From positions 124,001 through 188,000 of the forward strand of contig CANNCO010000002.1 of assembly GCA_947503175.1 (NCBI GenBank): 64,000 nt of DNA. The letters are read 5' to 3'. The translations under genes were made by a program, and so were the position numbers. Shown piece after piece: positions 26,238-35,743 of the stretch (positions are counted from its first letter, which is position 1; every line of letters starts with the position of its first letter). This DNA comes from an uncultured Paracoccaceae bacterium. GTDB lineage: Bacteria; Pseudomonadota; Alphaproteobacteria; Rhodobacterales; Rhodobacteraceae. The notes below the pieces were generated by a model that saw only the letters and a list, made by a program, of their open reading frames with translations, did no database searches and was not told the DNA's origin.

Positions 26238-27386
26238 TCAGACAGATATCTCTGCCGACGCATCACGATAGGCAGCCAGCGCATTCCGGTCGATCTCGAT
26301 GCCCAGACCCGGGGCGTCGGGGATGGCGACACTGCCATTCGTATGCTCGATGGGCTGGGTCAAGACCGCCTGCCGGAACGGGTTCTCGGTGCGGTCGAAT
26401 TCAAGGATCGGCGGACGCGGCTCGGGGCGGACCGGGTCGGGAAGCTGGGCGGCCATCCATTGCAGGCTGGCGGCGATCTGAACGCCCGTGCCCCAGACAT
26501 GGGGAACAAGCCGCACGCCCGCGAGCGTGGCCTGATCGGCGACACGGCGCATTTCGGTAAAGCCCCCTACCCCGCAGATATCGGGCTGCAGGATGTCGAC
26601 GGCTTGCGCGTCCAAGGCCTGCGCCATCGCCCAGCGCCCGTGCCATGTTTCGCCGCCTGCGACCGGGATCGGCTGGCGGGTGCGAACCTGCCCGTAGGCG
26701 GCGAGGTTTTCGGGAATCACCGGCTCTTCGAACCACGCGATATCCAGATGCGCGGCGCGGTTACCCAACTCGATCGCCTCGCCCGTATCATAGCCGTGAT
26801 TGGCGTCGATCATCAGGGCCATGTCGGGGCCGATGGCGTCACGGACGGCGGTGAGGACGGCGAGGTCTTCGGCCACGTCGAAGCCGATCTTGACCTTGAC
26901 CGCATCGAAGCCTTCGGCGCGGTAGCCCGCGACTTCCGACGCGATATCGGTGACGCGGTCCACGCCGTCGCGGCGGAACGAGCCGGTGGCGTAGGCGCGC
27001 AGGTTTTCGCGGACACGGCCACCCAGAAGCGTGGCGACAGAAGTACCGAAATGCTTGCCCTTGATGTCCCAGAGCGCGATGTCGATGCCGGAAAGCGCCG
27101 TGACGGCCAGACCGCGCATGCCCTGATCGCGCAGGAAGTTATAGGCTTCGGCCCAGAGGATTTCAGTATCCAGCGGGTTCCGGCCGATGAACCGGGGGGC
27201 ATAGGCCGCGATCACGGCGGCGTTCAGGTGTGACGGGCCCAGCGCCTCGCCCCACCCGGTCGTGCCATCCTCGCAAATCACCTCGACCAGGCAATGACGG
27301 CGATGGTCGAACCGGGCCGATGCGCTTTCGAACGCGGTGTCGAGCTTGTGGGCCAGAAGATGGGTGCGGATTTCGGCGATTTTCAT
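26238..27386 (-). CDS. gci: D-galactarolactone cycloisomerase (enolase superfamily)
   Basis: 382 residues of the mandelate racemase/muconate-lactonizing branch. Landmarks are KVKIGF with the catalytic Lys pair, metal ligands in DANHGYD, WFEEP and AGGE, and the His in VPHVWGTG. From memory of the family, it is closer to the Agrobacterium galactarolactone cycloisomerase (conserved SASARFDHR N-terminus, LWDIKGKHFG) than to DgoD galactonate dehydratase. It opens galactaro-lactone to keto-deoxy-hexarate. It is divergent from udh, which makes its substrate. Confidence 0.85.
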   Translation of the reverse strand: MKIAEIRTHLLAHKLDTAFESASARFDHRRHCLVEVICEDGTTGWGEALGPSHLNAAVIAAYAPRFIGRNPLDTEILWAEAYNFLRDQGMRGLAVTALSGIDIALWDIKGKHFGTSVATLLGGRVRENLRAYATGSFRRDGVDRVTDIASEVAGYRAEGFDAVKVKIGFDVAEDLAVLTAVRDAIGPDMALMIDANHGYDTGEAIELGNRAAHLDIAWFEEPVIPENLAAYGQVRTRQPIPVAGGETWHGRWAMAQALDAQAVDILQPDICGVGGFTEMRRVADQATLAGVRLVPHVWGTGVQIAASLQWMAAQLPDPVRPEPRPPILEFDRTENPFRQAVLTQPIEHTNGSVAIPDAPGLGIEIDRNALAAYRDASAEISV

Positions 27387-27499
27387 GGGCGGGCCTTCGG
27401 AACTGACCGGGCTTTGGTAGCGCGGGCGGGCACGAAAGGGAACGGGCGGGTTGCATGGCCGCGCGGGCCGTGATGGATCAGGGGAAACGGGAGAGCAAG

Positions 27500-28291
27500 A
27501 TGAAGCGATTGCTGATTACGGGGGCCGCCGGGTCTTTGGGCCGCGTGGCGCGGGCGGGGCTGGCGGGTGCCGCAGAGGTTTTGCGGGTGTCGGATGTGGA
27601 CGCGATGGACCCTGCGGCAGATCATGAAGAGGTCGTCGCGTGCGACTTGGGCGATGCGGACGGTGTGATGCGCCTTGTCGAAGGTTGCGATGCGATTGTG
27701 CATTTCGGCGGCGTGTCGACCGAGAGGGCTTTCGACCCGATCAACCGGGCGAATATCGCGGGGGTTTTCAACCTCTACGAAGCCGCGCGGGCGCATGGGA
27801 CCCGTCGCATCTTCTTTGCCAGTTCGAACCATGCGACCGGGTTCTACCGGCGCGATCAGGTGATCGACGGGTCGTTGCCACCGATCTGTGACGGGCTTTA
27901 CGGGGCGTCCAAGGTCTACGGCGAACAGCTTGCCCTGCTCTACTGGCACAAGTTCGGGATCGAGACGGCGCGGGTGCGGATCGGGTCGTGCTTTCCGAAG
28001 CCGAGGAACCGGCGGATGCTGGATACGTGGATGAGTCCGGGGGATCTGTTGCGGCTGACCCGACGGGTTCTGGAGGTCGAGACATTGGGATGTCCGGTGA
28101 TCTATGGCGTGTCCGCCAATCGGGATGTGTGGTGGGACAACTCCGCCGTCGCGTGGCTGGGGTGGGAGCCGCAGGACAGCTCGGAGCCGTGGCGGGCCGA
28201 GTTGGAGGCGAAGGAACCCGAGATCGGGTCGGCGCCGGAGGATGTCTATCAGGGCGGCGGGTTTGTGGCCGAGCCGATCTATCGCGAATAG
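27500..28291 (+). CDS. udh: Uronate dehydrogenase
   Basis: 263 residues of the extended SDR/NAD-dependent epimerase fold with GAAGSLGR near residues 8-15, SSNHATGFY, and the catalytic YGASK. The length and the SSNH and VRIGSCFP segments match bacterial uronate dehydrogenases, which oxidise galacturonate or glucuronate to the lactone with NAD. The ATG at 27500 has GGGAGAG before it. It is divergent from gci, the next enzyme. The 3' end overlaps the amidase gene by 13 bases. Confidence 0.88.
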   Translation: MKRLLITGAAGSLGRVARAGLAGAAEVLRVSDVDAMDPAADHEEVVACDLGDADGVMRLVEGCDAIVHFGGVSTERAFDPINRANIAGVFNLYEAARAHGTRRIFFASSNHATGFYRRDQVIDGSLPPICDGLYGASKVYGEQLALLYWHKFGIETARVRIGSCFPKPRNRRMLDTWMSPGDLLRLTRRVLEVETLGCPVIYGVSANRDVWWDNSAVAWLGWEPQDSSEPWRAELEAKEPEIGSAPEDVYQGGGFVAEPIYRE

Positions 28292-29724
28292 CGAGGTGGC
28301 TTGCCGTCGAACCACGGTTGCGCGTCTTCAAGTTGCGCGGCCAGTGACATGAGCATCTCGTCCCTGCCCGAGGCCGCGCCGATCTGGACGCCGATGGGCA
28401 GTCCGTCGGTGTTCCAGTACAGGGGCACGGACATGGCGGGCTGGCCCGAGGCGTTATAGGCGGCGGTGAAGGGGGAGTATTCGAAGACGCCACCCGGCCC
28501 CAACCGGTAGGCCGCGAAATCGGCGAATTCCGGGCGGGAATGGGCGAAACGACCGATTTCGGCAGGCGGTTCGGCGAGGACCGGGGTGACGAAGACATCG
28601 TAGCTTTGAAAGAACGCGGCCATCTGACGCCCGAAATCGTGCACGGTGTTCAGCGCATCGAGGTAGTCGGCCCCGCTGATCCGGTCGGCCAGCGCGCATG
28701 CGCCCTGCGCGACGGTTTCAAGCTGATCGCGCAAGGGTTCACCGCGCTTGTGTTCGACCGCGCGGACGGCGGAGGCGGTGCCGCAAGCGACGATCCAGGT
28801 CCAGGCCTGCATCATCGGCATGAGGTCGACATGGGGACGCGTCTCTTCCACATGGTGGCCGAGATCGGCGAGGAGCGTAGCGGCCTGCATTGTGGCGGCG
28901 GCGCAATCGGGGTGCACCTTTTCGCCCGCGATCGTCGTCGTGCAGAGGGCGATGCGCAGGGATTTGGGCCGTTGCCCGGTCGCCTGAAGGAAGGTGCCCC
29001 GCATCGGCGGCGGGTAATAGGGCGCGCCCAGATCGGGGCCGCCGGTGGCATCGAGAAGGGCGGCGGTATCGCGAACCGAGCGGGTCAGGAAACCGTCCAT
29101 GGCCATGCCACCCCAGCCCTCGCCCGCATAGGGGCCGTCGGGGATCAGGGCGCGGCTGGCCTTGAACCCGAAGAGGCCGCAGCAGGAGGCCGGGATGCGG
29201 ATCGAGCCACCCCCGTCGGAGCCGTGCGCGCCGGGAACGATCCCGGCGGCAACGGCGGCGCCCGAGCCGCCGGAGGATCCGCCGGGTGTTCGGTCGAGGT
29301 TCCACGGGTTGCGGGTGGGTCCGCCGTAAGCGGCAGCCTCGGTGACCGAACCGATGGCGAATTCCGGTATGGTGGTGCGGGCGAACGGGACGAGCCCCGC
29401 CGCCCGGAGACGTGCGTAGATCGAGGAATGCTCCGGGTAGCGCGTGCCGGGCGTGATGCGGGAGCCGTTGGAAACCGGAAAATCGGGGGTTTCGCAGCCT
29501 ATGTCCTTGATGAGGAAGGGGACGCCGGGAAACGAACCCTCGGGAAGGCCGTCATCGATCATTTGGCGGGCTACGTCTTCGTCCTGATGAACAAGGGCGT
29601 TGATCGCAGGGTTGCGGTCGGCGGCCCGGGCGAGCGCCGCGTCGAGCAGGTCATGGGGCGTGACATCGCCCGCGCGCACGAGCGCGGCGAGGCCCGTCAT
29701 GTCATGGTCGTCGTAATCCCTCAC
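28279..29724 (-). CDS. Amidase (amidase-signature family)
   Basis: 481 residues of the Ser-cisSer-Lys hydrolase family: the catalytic Lys is in FLIKDIG, and the signature [14 protein letters not shown] has the cis-Ser and nucleophilic Ser in [10 protein letters not shown]. It could hydrolyse an acylated amine. The GatA role in tRNA amidation is unlikely because no gatB or gatC is nearby. Its start overlaps the stop of the acetylpolyamine hydrolase-like gene (ATGA), so both probably act on related amides. Confidence 0.9.
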   Translation of the reverse strand: MRDYDDHDMTGLAALVRAGDVTPHDLLDAALARAADRNPAINALVHQDEDVARQMIDDGLPEGSFPGVPFLIKDIGCETPDFPVSNGSRITPGTRYPEHSSIYARLRAAGLVPFARTTIPEFAIGSVTEAAAYGGPTRNPWNLDRTPGGSSGGSGAAVAAGIVPGAHGSDGGGSIRIPASCCGLFGFKASRALIPDGPYAGEGWGGMAMDGFLTRSVRDTAALLDATGGPDLGAPYYPPPMRGTFLQATGQRPKSLRIALCTTTIAGEKVHPDCAAATMQAATLLADLGHHVEETRPHVDLMPMMQAWTWIVACGTASAVRAVEHKRGEPLRDQLETVAQGACALADRISGADYLDALNTVHDFGRQMAAFFQSYDVFVTPVLAEPPAEIGRFAHSRPEFADFAAYRLGPGGVFEYSPFTAAYNASGQPAMSVPLYWNTDGLPIGVQIGAASGRDEMLMSLAAQLEDAQPWFDGKPPRYSR

Positions 29725-30755
29725 CTTGCCGCCCCGTCGAAGCCCTGCAACAGGTTCACCGTGTTCAGGCCAAGGGCGGATACCGCATAGCCGCCCTCCA
29801 TCACGATGACGGTGGGCCGGTCTGCGGTCGCAAGCCTCTCACCCATTCGGGTGAAATCGTCGGAGGTAAGTTTGAAGAACGAAATCGGGTCGGCTGTGAA
29901 CGTGTCCGCGCCGAAGGAGACAACCAGCGCCTCGGCCCCGAAGGCGGCAATCCGGTCGAGCGCGGTTTGCAGAGCGCCCGACCAAACGTCCCACGGCGTG
30001 CCGGGTGGCATCGGGAGGTTCAGATTGGCCCCCTCGCCCGCGCCTGTCCCGGTTTCATCCGCATAGCCCAGAAAATGCGGAAACGCGTCCTCGGGCGCGC
30101 CGTGGAGCGAGATGAACAGAACGTCGCCCCGGTGATAGAAGATGTCCTGCGTGCCGTTGCCATGGTGGAAATCCACATCGAGGATGGCGACGCGGGACGC
30201 GCCCTGATCGATAAAGGCCTGTGCGGTGACGGCGGCATTGTTGATGAAGCAGTAACCGCCGAACATGTCGCGGGCGGCGTGGTGCCCGGGCGGGCGGCAG
30301 AGGGCGAAGGCGGCGCGCGCGCCATCGGCAACGTGCGCTTGTGCGGTCAGCGCCACATTCATACTGATCTGCGCTGCTTCCCACGTTCCGGCAGAAATCG
30401 AGGTTTCGGCGGCCATCGCGTAATAGCCCATACGCCCGTCGATATCGCGGGGGACGCGCTGCTGCATCCGGCGGGCGGGCCAGCTTGAGGCGATGGCTTC
30501 GCCCTTGAAACCTGCGGCCTGCCAGTCGGTCCATGCGGTCGCGAGAAAATCCAGATAGTCGGCGTCATGGACGCGCAGGGCCGGGTCCAACCCGAACTCC
30601 CGCGGTGGCTGGATGCCCATCATCCCGACCTCGGCCAGCCGCGCCATGATCTGATCCATGCGTTCGGGGCATTCGAAAGGGGAAACGAGCTCGCCGCCGC
30701 TGAGTTCGGTCGCCGCCGACCGCAGACGGTGTTCAGGGGAATAGGTGATCTTCAT
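29721..30755 (-). CDS. Acetylpolyamine amidohydrolase-like protein (histone-deacetylase superfamily)
   Basis: 344 residues. Zinc and catalytic residues are visible in CRPPGHHA, DVDFHHGNG and SFGADTFTADP, and the final active-site Tyr is in EGGYA. The size and the N-terminal YSPEH...ELSGGEL segment fit bacterial acetylpolyamine amidohydrolases rather than AcuC. It would remove acetyl groups from polyamines in the cytoplasm. The ATG at 30755 is used because AGGAAG is well spaced; a GTG nine bases upstream is possible. It is the first gene of a two-gene operon with the amidase. Confidence 0.88.
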   Translation of the reverse strand: MKITYSPEHRLRSAATELSGGELVSPFECPERMDQIMARLAEVGMMGIQPPREFGLDPALRVHDADYLDFLATAWTDWQAAGFKGEAIASSWPARRMQQRVPRDIDGRMGYYAMAAETSISAGTWEAAQISMNVALTAQAHVADGARAAFALCRPPGHHAARDMFGGYCFINNAAVTAQAFIDQGASRVAILDVDFHHGNGTQDIFYHRGDVLFISLHGAPEDAFPHFLGYADETGTGAGEGANLNLPMPPGTPWDVWSGALQTALDRIAAFGAEALVVSFGADTFTADPISFFKLTSDDFTRMGERLATADRPTVIVMEGGYAVSALGLNTVNLLQGFDGAAR

Positions 30756-31037
30756 TCCGGGCACTTCCTGGCCACGACGATTTCGGGACGTTCTGCCACC
30801 GCTGAAAGCAACCCGCCGCAGCGTCCGCGCACCCTAGGCCGCGATCCGCACTGGAGACAAGATGCACAATCGCCCTCGCCACGCGGATGGAAACAAACCG
30901 TCGCAGGGGCGGCATTCTTCCCACTCCGGCAACGCAGTGGCCCCGTGCTGCAGATGGCGCTGGAAACGCATTATGCTTTGCCTTAGCTGCAGAAATCGGC
31001 AAAAGGATTTTCTGCCGGACAATAAGAGGGCGATACC

Positions 31038-31700
31038 TTGACTGATCCCAGCACATCCATTCGGAAGGACTATCACGCCCTTACCCGTTCCGATGTCTTT
31101 CCCGTGGTTCCGGTGGAGGGCGGCACGCTTCTGGATGTGGGCGGCGGCATTGGGGCGACGGCGGCGGCGCTGAAATCGCTTGGCCGGGTCGACAGGGCCG
31201 GTGTCATCGACATCGTGAAGCCGGAAGCGACGGCCGAGGGGCTGGACTTTCACTATTCCGCCAACCTCGAAGCGCCGGACAGTCTTGACGAGATCATCGC
31301 GGCGGAAGGCCCGTTCAGCGTGATCCTCTGCCTCGACGTGCTCGAACATCTGAGCGACCCGTGGGAGATCGTCGCCCGGTTGCACAAGGCGCTTGTGCCC
31401 GGCGGCGTGATCATCGCCAGCATTCCGAACATCCGCAACTACAAGGCCAGCTTTCCACTGTTTTTCCAAGGGAAATGGGAGCTTGAGGAAAGCGGCATCC
31501 GTGACCGCACGCATCTGCGGTGGTTCGTGCGAAAGACGGCGATCGAGTTGATGACAAGCTCGGGTCTGAGGCTTGAAGAGGTGCTTGCCACGCCAAGCGG
31601 CGGACGGAAGATCAAGCTGATCCGGCTTGTGACACTGGGCATTCTTTCAAGCTTCACGGACCTGCAATACGTTGTTCGGGTGCGCAATACCGCGTCCTGA
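31038..31700 (+). CDS. Class I SAM-dependent methyltransferase
   Basis: 220 residues with a glycine-rich SAM motif LLDVGGGIGATAAA near residues 30-43 and the acidic LCLDVLEHL motif typical of methyltransf_11/23. The start is TTG at 31038 with AGAGGG 7-8 bases upstream. It is at the left end of the exopolysaccharide locus and may methylate a sugar or other group on the polymer, although direct evidence is lacking. The 282 bases upstream, shared with the amidohydrolase gene, show no clear operator. Confidence 0.85.
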   Translation: MTDPSTSIRKDYHALTRSDVFPVVPVEGGTLLDVGGGIGATAAALKSLGRVDRAGVIDIVKPEATAEGLDFHYSANLEAPDSLDEIIAAEGPFSVILCLDVLEHLSDPWEIVARLHKALVPGGVIIASIPNIRNYKASFPLFFQGKWELEESGIRDRTHLRWFVRKTAIELMTSSGLRLEEVLATPSGGRKIKLIRLVTLGILSSFTDLQYVVRVRNTAS

Positions 31701-31755
31701 TGGCGGTTCCTCTAGGCAGGTGCCAACGCAACCGGCGCGCAACCTCGGACGACCG

Positions 31756-32778
31756 TCACGACCCGGCCGCGCGCCGCCGGCGAAAGGCAAGATGATGGGA
31801 GTCGGGGGCGATCCGCGCCTTCACATCCCGAGGCGCGGGGAGCATATGGATGCCCCGAAATGCCGCCGCCGCCTCTGCGAAACCACCCTGAAGCGTGAAT
31901 TTCACGATCTGAAGGCCGGCATAGACATAGGCCACCGGCAGACCGATCGGGTTGAACCGGGCAACGAACAGAATTCGGTTACGGTACAGGAAGTACATCG
32001 CAAAGGGTGACGGCAGGCGGCTTACCGTGCCCGAGCCGATGGCGGTACCGCCGTGATGCCGGACCAGTGCATTCTCGCAGACCTGCAGCGGCAGGTCGCC
32101 CCGGTGCATCGCCCAGTCGACTTCTTCGTAATACAGAAAGTAGTCCTCGCACATGCCGCCGGTCTGTTCGATGAACTCGCGCGACGCAACCATGTTGGCG
32201 CCGGAGATGAAATTCAGGCTTTCGGCGGGCGGCATCCTGACGGTATCCGGCGCAACACCGCGATGCACGATACGGCAGACACCGGTCCAGAGGCTGACCC
32301 GGCCGCCATCGGCCTGAATCACGCCGCCCTCGCCGTGGTAAACCGTCCGGCCACCCATGATCGAAAACGGTCCGACCTCGCGCGCGCGGTCTGCATAGGC
32401 CCGGGCGGCATCCGGGTCGGCCTCGCTATCGGGGTTCAGGATCCAGAACAGCGCGACATCCGGGGCGCACATAAGGCATTCGATGCCACGATTGACCGCA
32501 GCGGCGAACCCTGCGTTCACGGGGCAGCGCAAGAGCGTGATGCTGTTCGGACCGGGCCTGTGCGCGGCGTCATCCGGGACGGTTTCGGTGAACGAGAAGC
32601 CCAGTTTCCGGCCGCATTCGCGAACCAGCGCCACCGTGTCATCGGGCGAAGCATTGTCGCTGACAACGATCCGGAGGTCGGGATAGCCTGTGTCGGCAAG
32701 GCTTTGCAGGCATGCCTCGATGACATCGCCGGACGCGTAGCTGACGATCACGACCCCGATTGCGGTTGCGGTTTTCAC
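31756..32778 (-). CDS. Glycosyltransferase family 2 (rhamnosyltransferase-like)
   Basis: 340 residues. The GT-A fold begins with VVIVSYASGD near residue 10. The DNASPDD nucleotide-sugar site and a PDSEADP (DxD-like) motif follow, as does a long C-terminal half resembling WbbL/RfbF rhamnosyltransferases. It would transfer a sugar during polysaccharide assembly at the inner membrane. dTDP-rhamnose is made by the rml genes in the same locus. The start is GTG at 32778 with AGAGAG upstream. Confidence 0.88.
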   Translation of the reverse strand: MKTATAIGVVIVSYASGDVIEACLQSLADTGYPDLRIVVSDNASPDDTVALVRECGRKLGFSFTETVPDDAAHRPGPNSITLLRCPVNAGFAAAVNRGIECLMCAPDVALFWILNPDSEADPDAARAYADRAREVGPFSIMGGRTVYHGEGGVIQADGGRVSLWTGVCRIVHRGVAPDTVRMPPAESLNFISGANMVASREFIEQTGGMCEDYFLYYEEVDWAMHRGDLPLQVCENALVRHHGGTAIGSGTVSRLPSPFAMYFLYRNRILFVARFNPIGLPVAYVYAGLQIVKFTLQGGFAEAAAAFRGIHMLPAPRDVKARIAPDSHHLAFRRRRAAGS

Positions 32779-32883
32779 TGGTACTCTCTGCCTCGCTACT
32801 TAGACGGCCCTTAAAGCACTTGTGGCGCACCGGCAGCAACAGACCAATGGATGCTGACAGGCGCCAGACCCGTCGCCGGGGTT

Positions 32884-34188
32884 CTAACGCAGTTCATAGG
32901 CTCCGGGATCGGGCGCCGCGCCCTGGACCCTCGGACGTCCCGCAAGGTCGGTTTGCGGCGTGGCCCGTGTGACGACGCCGCGGTCGACGAGGTTACTGCC
33001 CGGTTTCAGGGCGAACTCTCCGACCGCCGGGGCCAGAAGCTCGGCATCCGCCCGCACAAGCGTTATGTTACCGGCCCGCGGATCGATCGGGGCGGTCGGG
33101 GAGCTTGACTGGATCAGCGGTGCGATGTTGTTCGACACCTCCAGATCCAGAGACACACGGGTTTCGGAGGCATCGAACACGCCGATCCAGGGTGCGCGGT
33201 CGTTGGGCGCGATGGAATGGACCACCGTGTTGTGGACGATCGCCGAATTCTGGGCGCCGTAGACCGCGATGCCATGCCAGGCAGAGACGGAAACGACGTT
33301 GTTGCTGATCAGAAGGTTCGTGTAGATGCCGCCGAACAGGCCGATGCCCTGAAGCTGACACCGCATGGGTTCGGGAATGAAACCCAGTGTTTCGAGCACC
33401 TTGTTACGCTCGATCACCACATCGCGCAGAATGCCCTCGGAGGGCACGCCCGCATCCGATACCGAATAGGCCTGAATCCCGTCGTCATGATTGCCGCCGA
33501 TCTTGACGCAGTCCGCGATGAAGTTCCCGATGACCTGCGTCCCGTTGCCGGTGCTTTGAACGCCATCGGCACTGAACCCCTGAATCAGGTTGTTTCTGAT
33601 CACGACATCCTCGCCGGTGGTCAGCACCGCGAAGCTGAGACCGAGAAGACGACTGTCCTCAAGGCGGGTTTTGCTTCCGTTGATCCGGACGCCGATCACC
33701 CGTCTTTCTATCCACTCATCGACAGACCAGCTTGCATATTCGCGCGCATCTTCGCGGCTTCGGATTTCGAGGTTGCGCAATACGATCTGACTTGCCCCCG
33801 ACGCGATCCATATCAGCGAGGGGCGGGTCGATGTTGGGCCGGAGGGCCAGACGGACAGGCCGTCGACCACAATTCTGCTGCTGTTCTCGAACTCTATCCA
33901 ATCGACGCGAACCAGCCCCAATGGTGAGGCTTTAAGGACAACCGGAGTTTCGAATCGATGGTTCCAGATCTTGATATGGCCGTGGCTTCCCGGCAGCAGC
34001 ACCACCTCGTCCCCTCCCGTCAGCTTACCCGACTGGAACGCCTGTGCGACGGTGCCCCAGGGCGCGTCCATCGTCCCGTCACCGTTGCCCTGCACGTCCG
34101 GATCGACATACCAGACCGCGGCACTCAGCGGGGTGCCGAACAGAAGGCAAAGCCCCATGACTACAGCGATCCGACGAAGCCAATTCAT
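32884..34188 (-). CDS. Secreted right-handed parallel beta-helix protein
   Basis: 434 residues. A Sec signal peptide (IAVVMGLCLLFGTPLSA) ends near residue 23. The mature protein starts with WYVDPDVQGNGDGT, a common start of pectate-lyase-like helices, then has repeated coils rich in V-x-N-N. A motif HDDGIQ lies at residues 234-239, and the C-terminus reads DPGAYELR. It may be a polysaccharide lyase, epimerase or binding protein acting on the secreted polymer. The ATG at 34188 has GGAGAG 8-9 bases upstream; the frame further upstream lacks a signal. Confidence 0.85.
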   Translation of the reverse strand: MNWLRRIAVVMGLCLLFGTPLSAAVWYVDPDVQGNGDGTMDAPWGTVAQAFQSGKLTGGDEVVLLPGSHGHIKIWNHRFETPVVLKASPLGLVRVDWIEFENSSRIVVDGLSVWPSGPTSTRPSLIWIASGASQIVLRNLEIRSREDAREYASWSVDEWIERRVIGVRINGSKTRLEDSRLLGLSFAVLTTGEDVVIRNNLIQGFSADGVQSTGNGTQVIGNFIADCVKIGGNHDDGIQAYSVSDAGVPSEGILRDVVIERNKVLETLGFIPEPMRCQLQGIGLFGGIYTNLLISNNVVSVSAWHGIAVYGAQNSAIVHNTVVHSIAPNDRAPWIGVFDASETRVSLDLEVSNNIAPLIQSSSPTAPIDPRAGNITLVRADAELLAPAVGEFALKPGSNLVDRGVVTRATPQTDLAGRPRVQGAAPDPGAYELR

Positions 34189-34333
34189 GACAAACTCTCC
34201 AAAAGTGAACCCGTGTCGTGATATGGTGCAGATTGACCTGGCCCATTGGTGATGAAACTGTGCCGGAACGCCCCCTGATCCGCAAGACTTGGGGCATTGG
34301 CCATGACCAGCCCGGAACGCGAGCACTGCCACG

Positions 34334-35743
34334 ATGACTGTGTCCGAACTGAACCTGCCCGCCGGAGGCGGTCTGCGTGACCGGACGGCCGCGGCGCCCG
34401 GGCGCGGCTACTGGGTCGTCGCCCTGTTTCTGTTCGCGATGCTGCTGCCGGTTTATATCAATCTGGGGACGTACCGGCTTTCGGGCTACCGCATCGTTCT
34501 TCTGGTGGCCTTCATCCCGCTGGTCGTCGGCTGGCTGACCGGAAAGTGCGGCCGCATTCATTTCATCGACATCGCGCTTATCCTGTACTGCATCTGGGCG
34601 GCCATCGCATTGTTCGTGAACCAGGGGTCGTCGCAGATCGAATTCGTCGGGATCTTCTTTGTCGAGAACATCAGCCCCTATCTGCTGGCACGGAGGTACA
34701 TCCGAAGTTCCGACGATCTGACGCGGGTCGCAAAGACGCTGTTCTGGATACTGATGATCCTCTGGCCGGCGGCGGCCTATGAAAGCCTGACCGGCACCCG
34801 GATCTATTCGGAACTCGCCGCGCCCCTGGGCACTGTAATCCCGCAGGGCAGCACCGAGATCAGGTTCGGGCTGATCCGCGCACAGTCGGTATTCGCGCAC
34901 GCTATCCTTTTCGGCATCTTTGCCGCATCCGCCCTTCCGCTTCTGTATTACAGCCGCCGCAAGGGCGGGACAAAGCGCGCAGGCCTCCGGCGGGCCTGGG
35001 TTTCACCTGCCGCGGCGTTCTTTTCGCTGTCTTCGGCAGGGTATCTGGGTGTCGCTCTCAGCATCGGGTTCATCGTCTGGAACTGGATTCTGGGGCGTCT
35101 TTCTTGGCGCTGGTGGCTTTTGCTGGGCTTGTTCGGCGCGGCGATCCTTGTGCTGGAAATCGCCACCAACCGCGGGGCGCTGTCGATCATCGCGACATCG
35201 CTGGCCCTGAACACCGGCACGGCCTATTACCGCATGGCGATCATCGAGTTCGGGCTTCAGAACGTCTGGGCGAACCCGATTCTGGGTCTCGGGATGGGTG
35301 ACTGGGTTCGCCCGTCATGGATGCTGACGGCATCGGTCGACAATTTCTGGCTGCTGACGGCAATGCGATACGGCATTCCCGGCTTTATCCTGTTTCTCGG
35401 GATCTACGCTTGCGCGATCACCCAGTGCCTCAGGGTCAAGGTATCGCGCCAAGAGGACAAGGACATGCGGCTTGGGCTGCTGCTGTCGCTTGTGTCCATG
35501 GCGGTGGTGATATTCACCGTCCATATCTGGGATACCGTCTATGTCTATGTTCTCTTCCTGCTGGGCGCCACTTTCTTTCTGAGGGACAGCAACGAGCGGA
35601 CCCCGGGGGACACCGCCAAGGAAGAGCCGGACGAAACCGCCCTGCCTGCGGACACGCAGCCCGTGTCACGCTACAGCCGCTTTCCGGCGAAGCCCGGCAA
35701 CACGAATGCGGCGGTAAACCGGACCACGGCCCGAACGTCCTAG
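34334..35743 (+). CDS. O-antigen ligase/polymerase (Wzy/WaaL-like) membrane protein
   Basis: 469 residues with about ten to twelve hydrophobic segments and a large periplasmic loop in the second half, followed by the YRMAIIEFG...NPILGLGMGDW region found in the O-antigen ligase (Wzy_C) family. It would polymerise or attach lipid-linked repeat units on the periplasmic face. The C-terminal 50 residues are hydrophilic. It is divergent from the secreted beta-helix gene and convergent with the flippase, whose coding end overlaps by 4 bases. Confidence 0.85.
   Translation: MTVSELNLPAGGGLRDRTAAAPGRGYWVVALFLFAMLLPVYINLGTYRLSGYRIVLLVAFIPLVVGWLTGKCGRIHFIDIALILYCIWAAIALFVNQGSSQIEFVGIFFVENISPYLLARRYIRSSDDLTRVAKTLFWILMILWPAAAYESLTGTRIYSELAAPLGTVIPQGSTEIRFGLIRAQSVFAHAILFGIFAASALPLLYYSRRKGGTKRAGLRRAWVSPAAAFFSLSSAGYLGVALSIGFIVWNWILGRLSWRWWLLLGLFGAAILVLEIATNRGALSIIATSLALNTGTAYYRMAIIEFGLQNVWANPILGLGMGDWVRPSWMLTASVDNFWLLTAMRYGIPGFILFLGIYACAITQCLRVKVSRQEDKDMRLGLLLSLVSMAVVIFTVHIWDTVYVYVLFLLGATFFLRDSNERTPGDTAKEEPDETALPADTQPVSRYSRFPAKPGNTNAAVNRTTARTS

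Noticed and set aside
26238-27386. Enolase-superfamily gene considered as DgoD, the missing galactonate dehydratase
   Set aside because: N-terminal and catalytic segments and the divergent udh gene fit galactarolactone cycloisomerase better.
28279-29724. Amidase considered as GatA
   Set aside because: No gatB or gatC nearby and operon coupling to the acetylpolyamine hydrolase-like gene.
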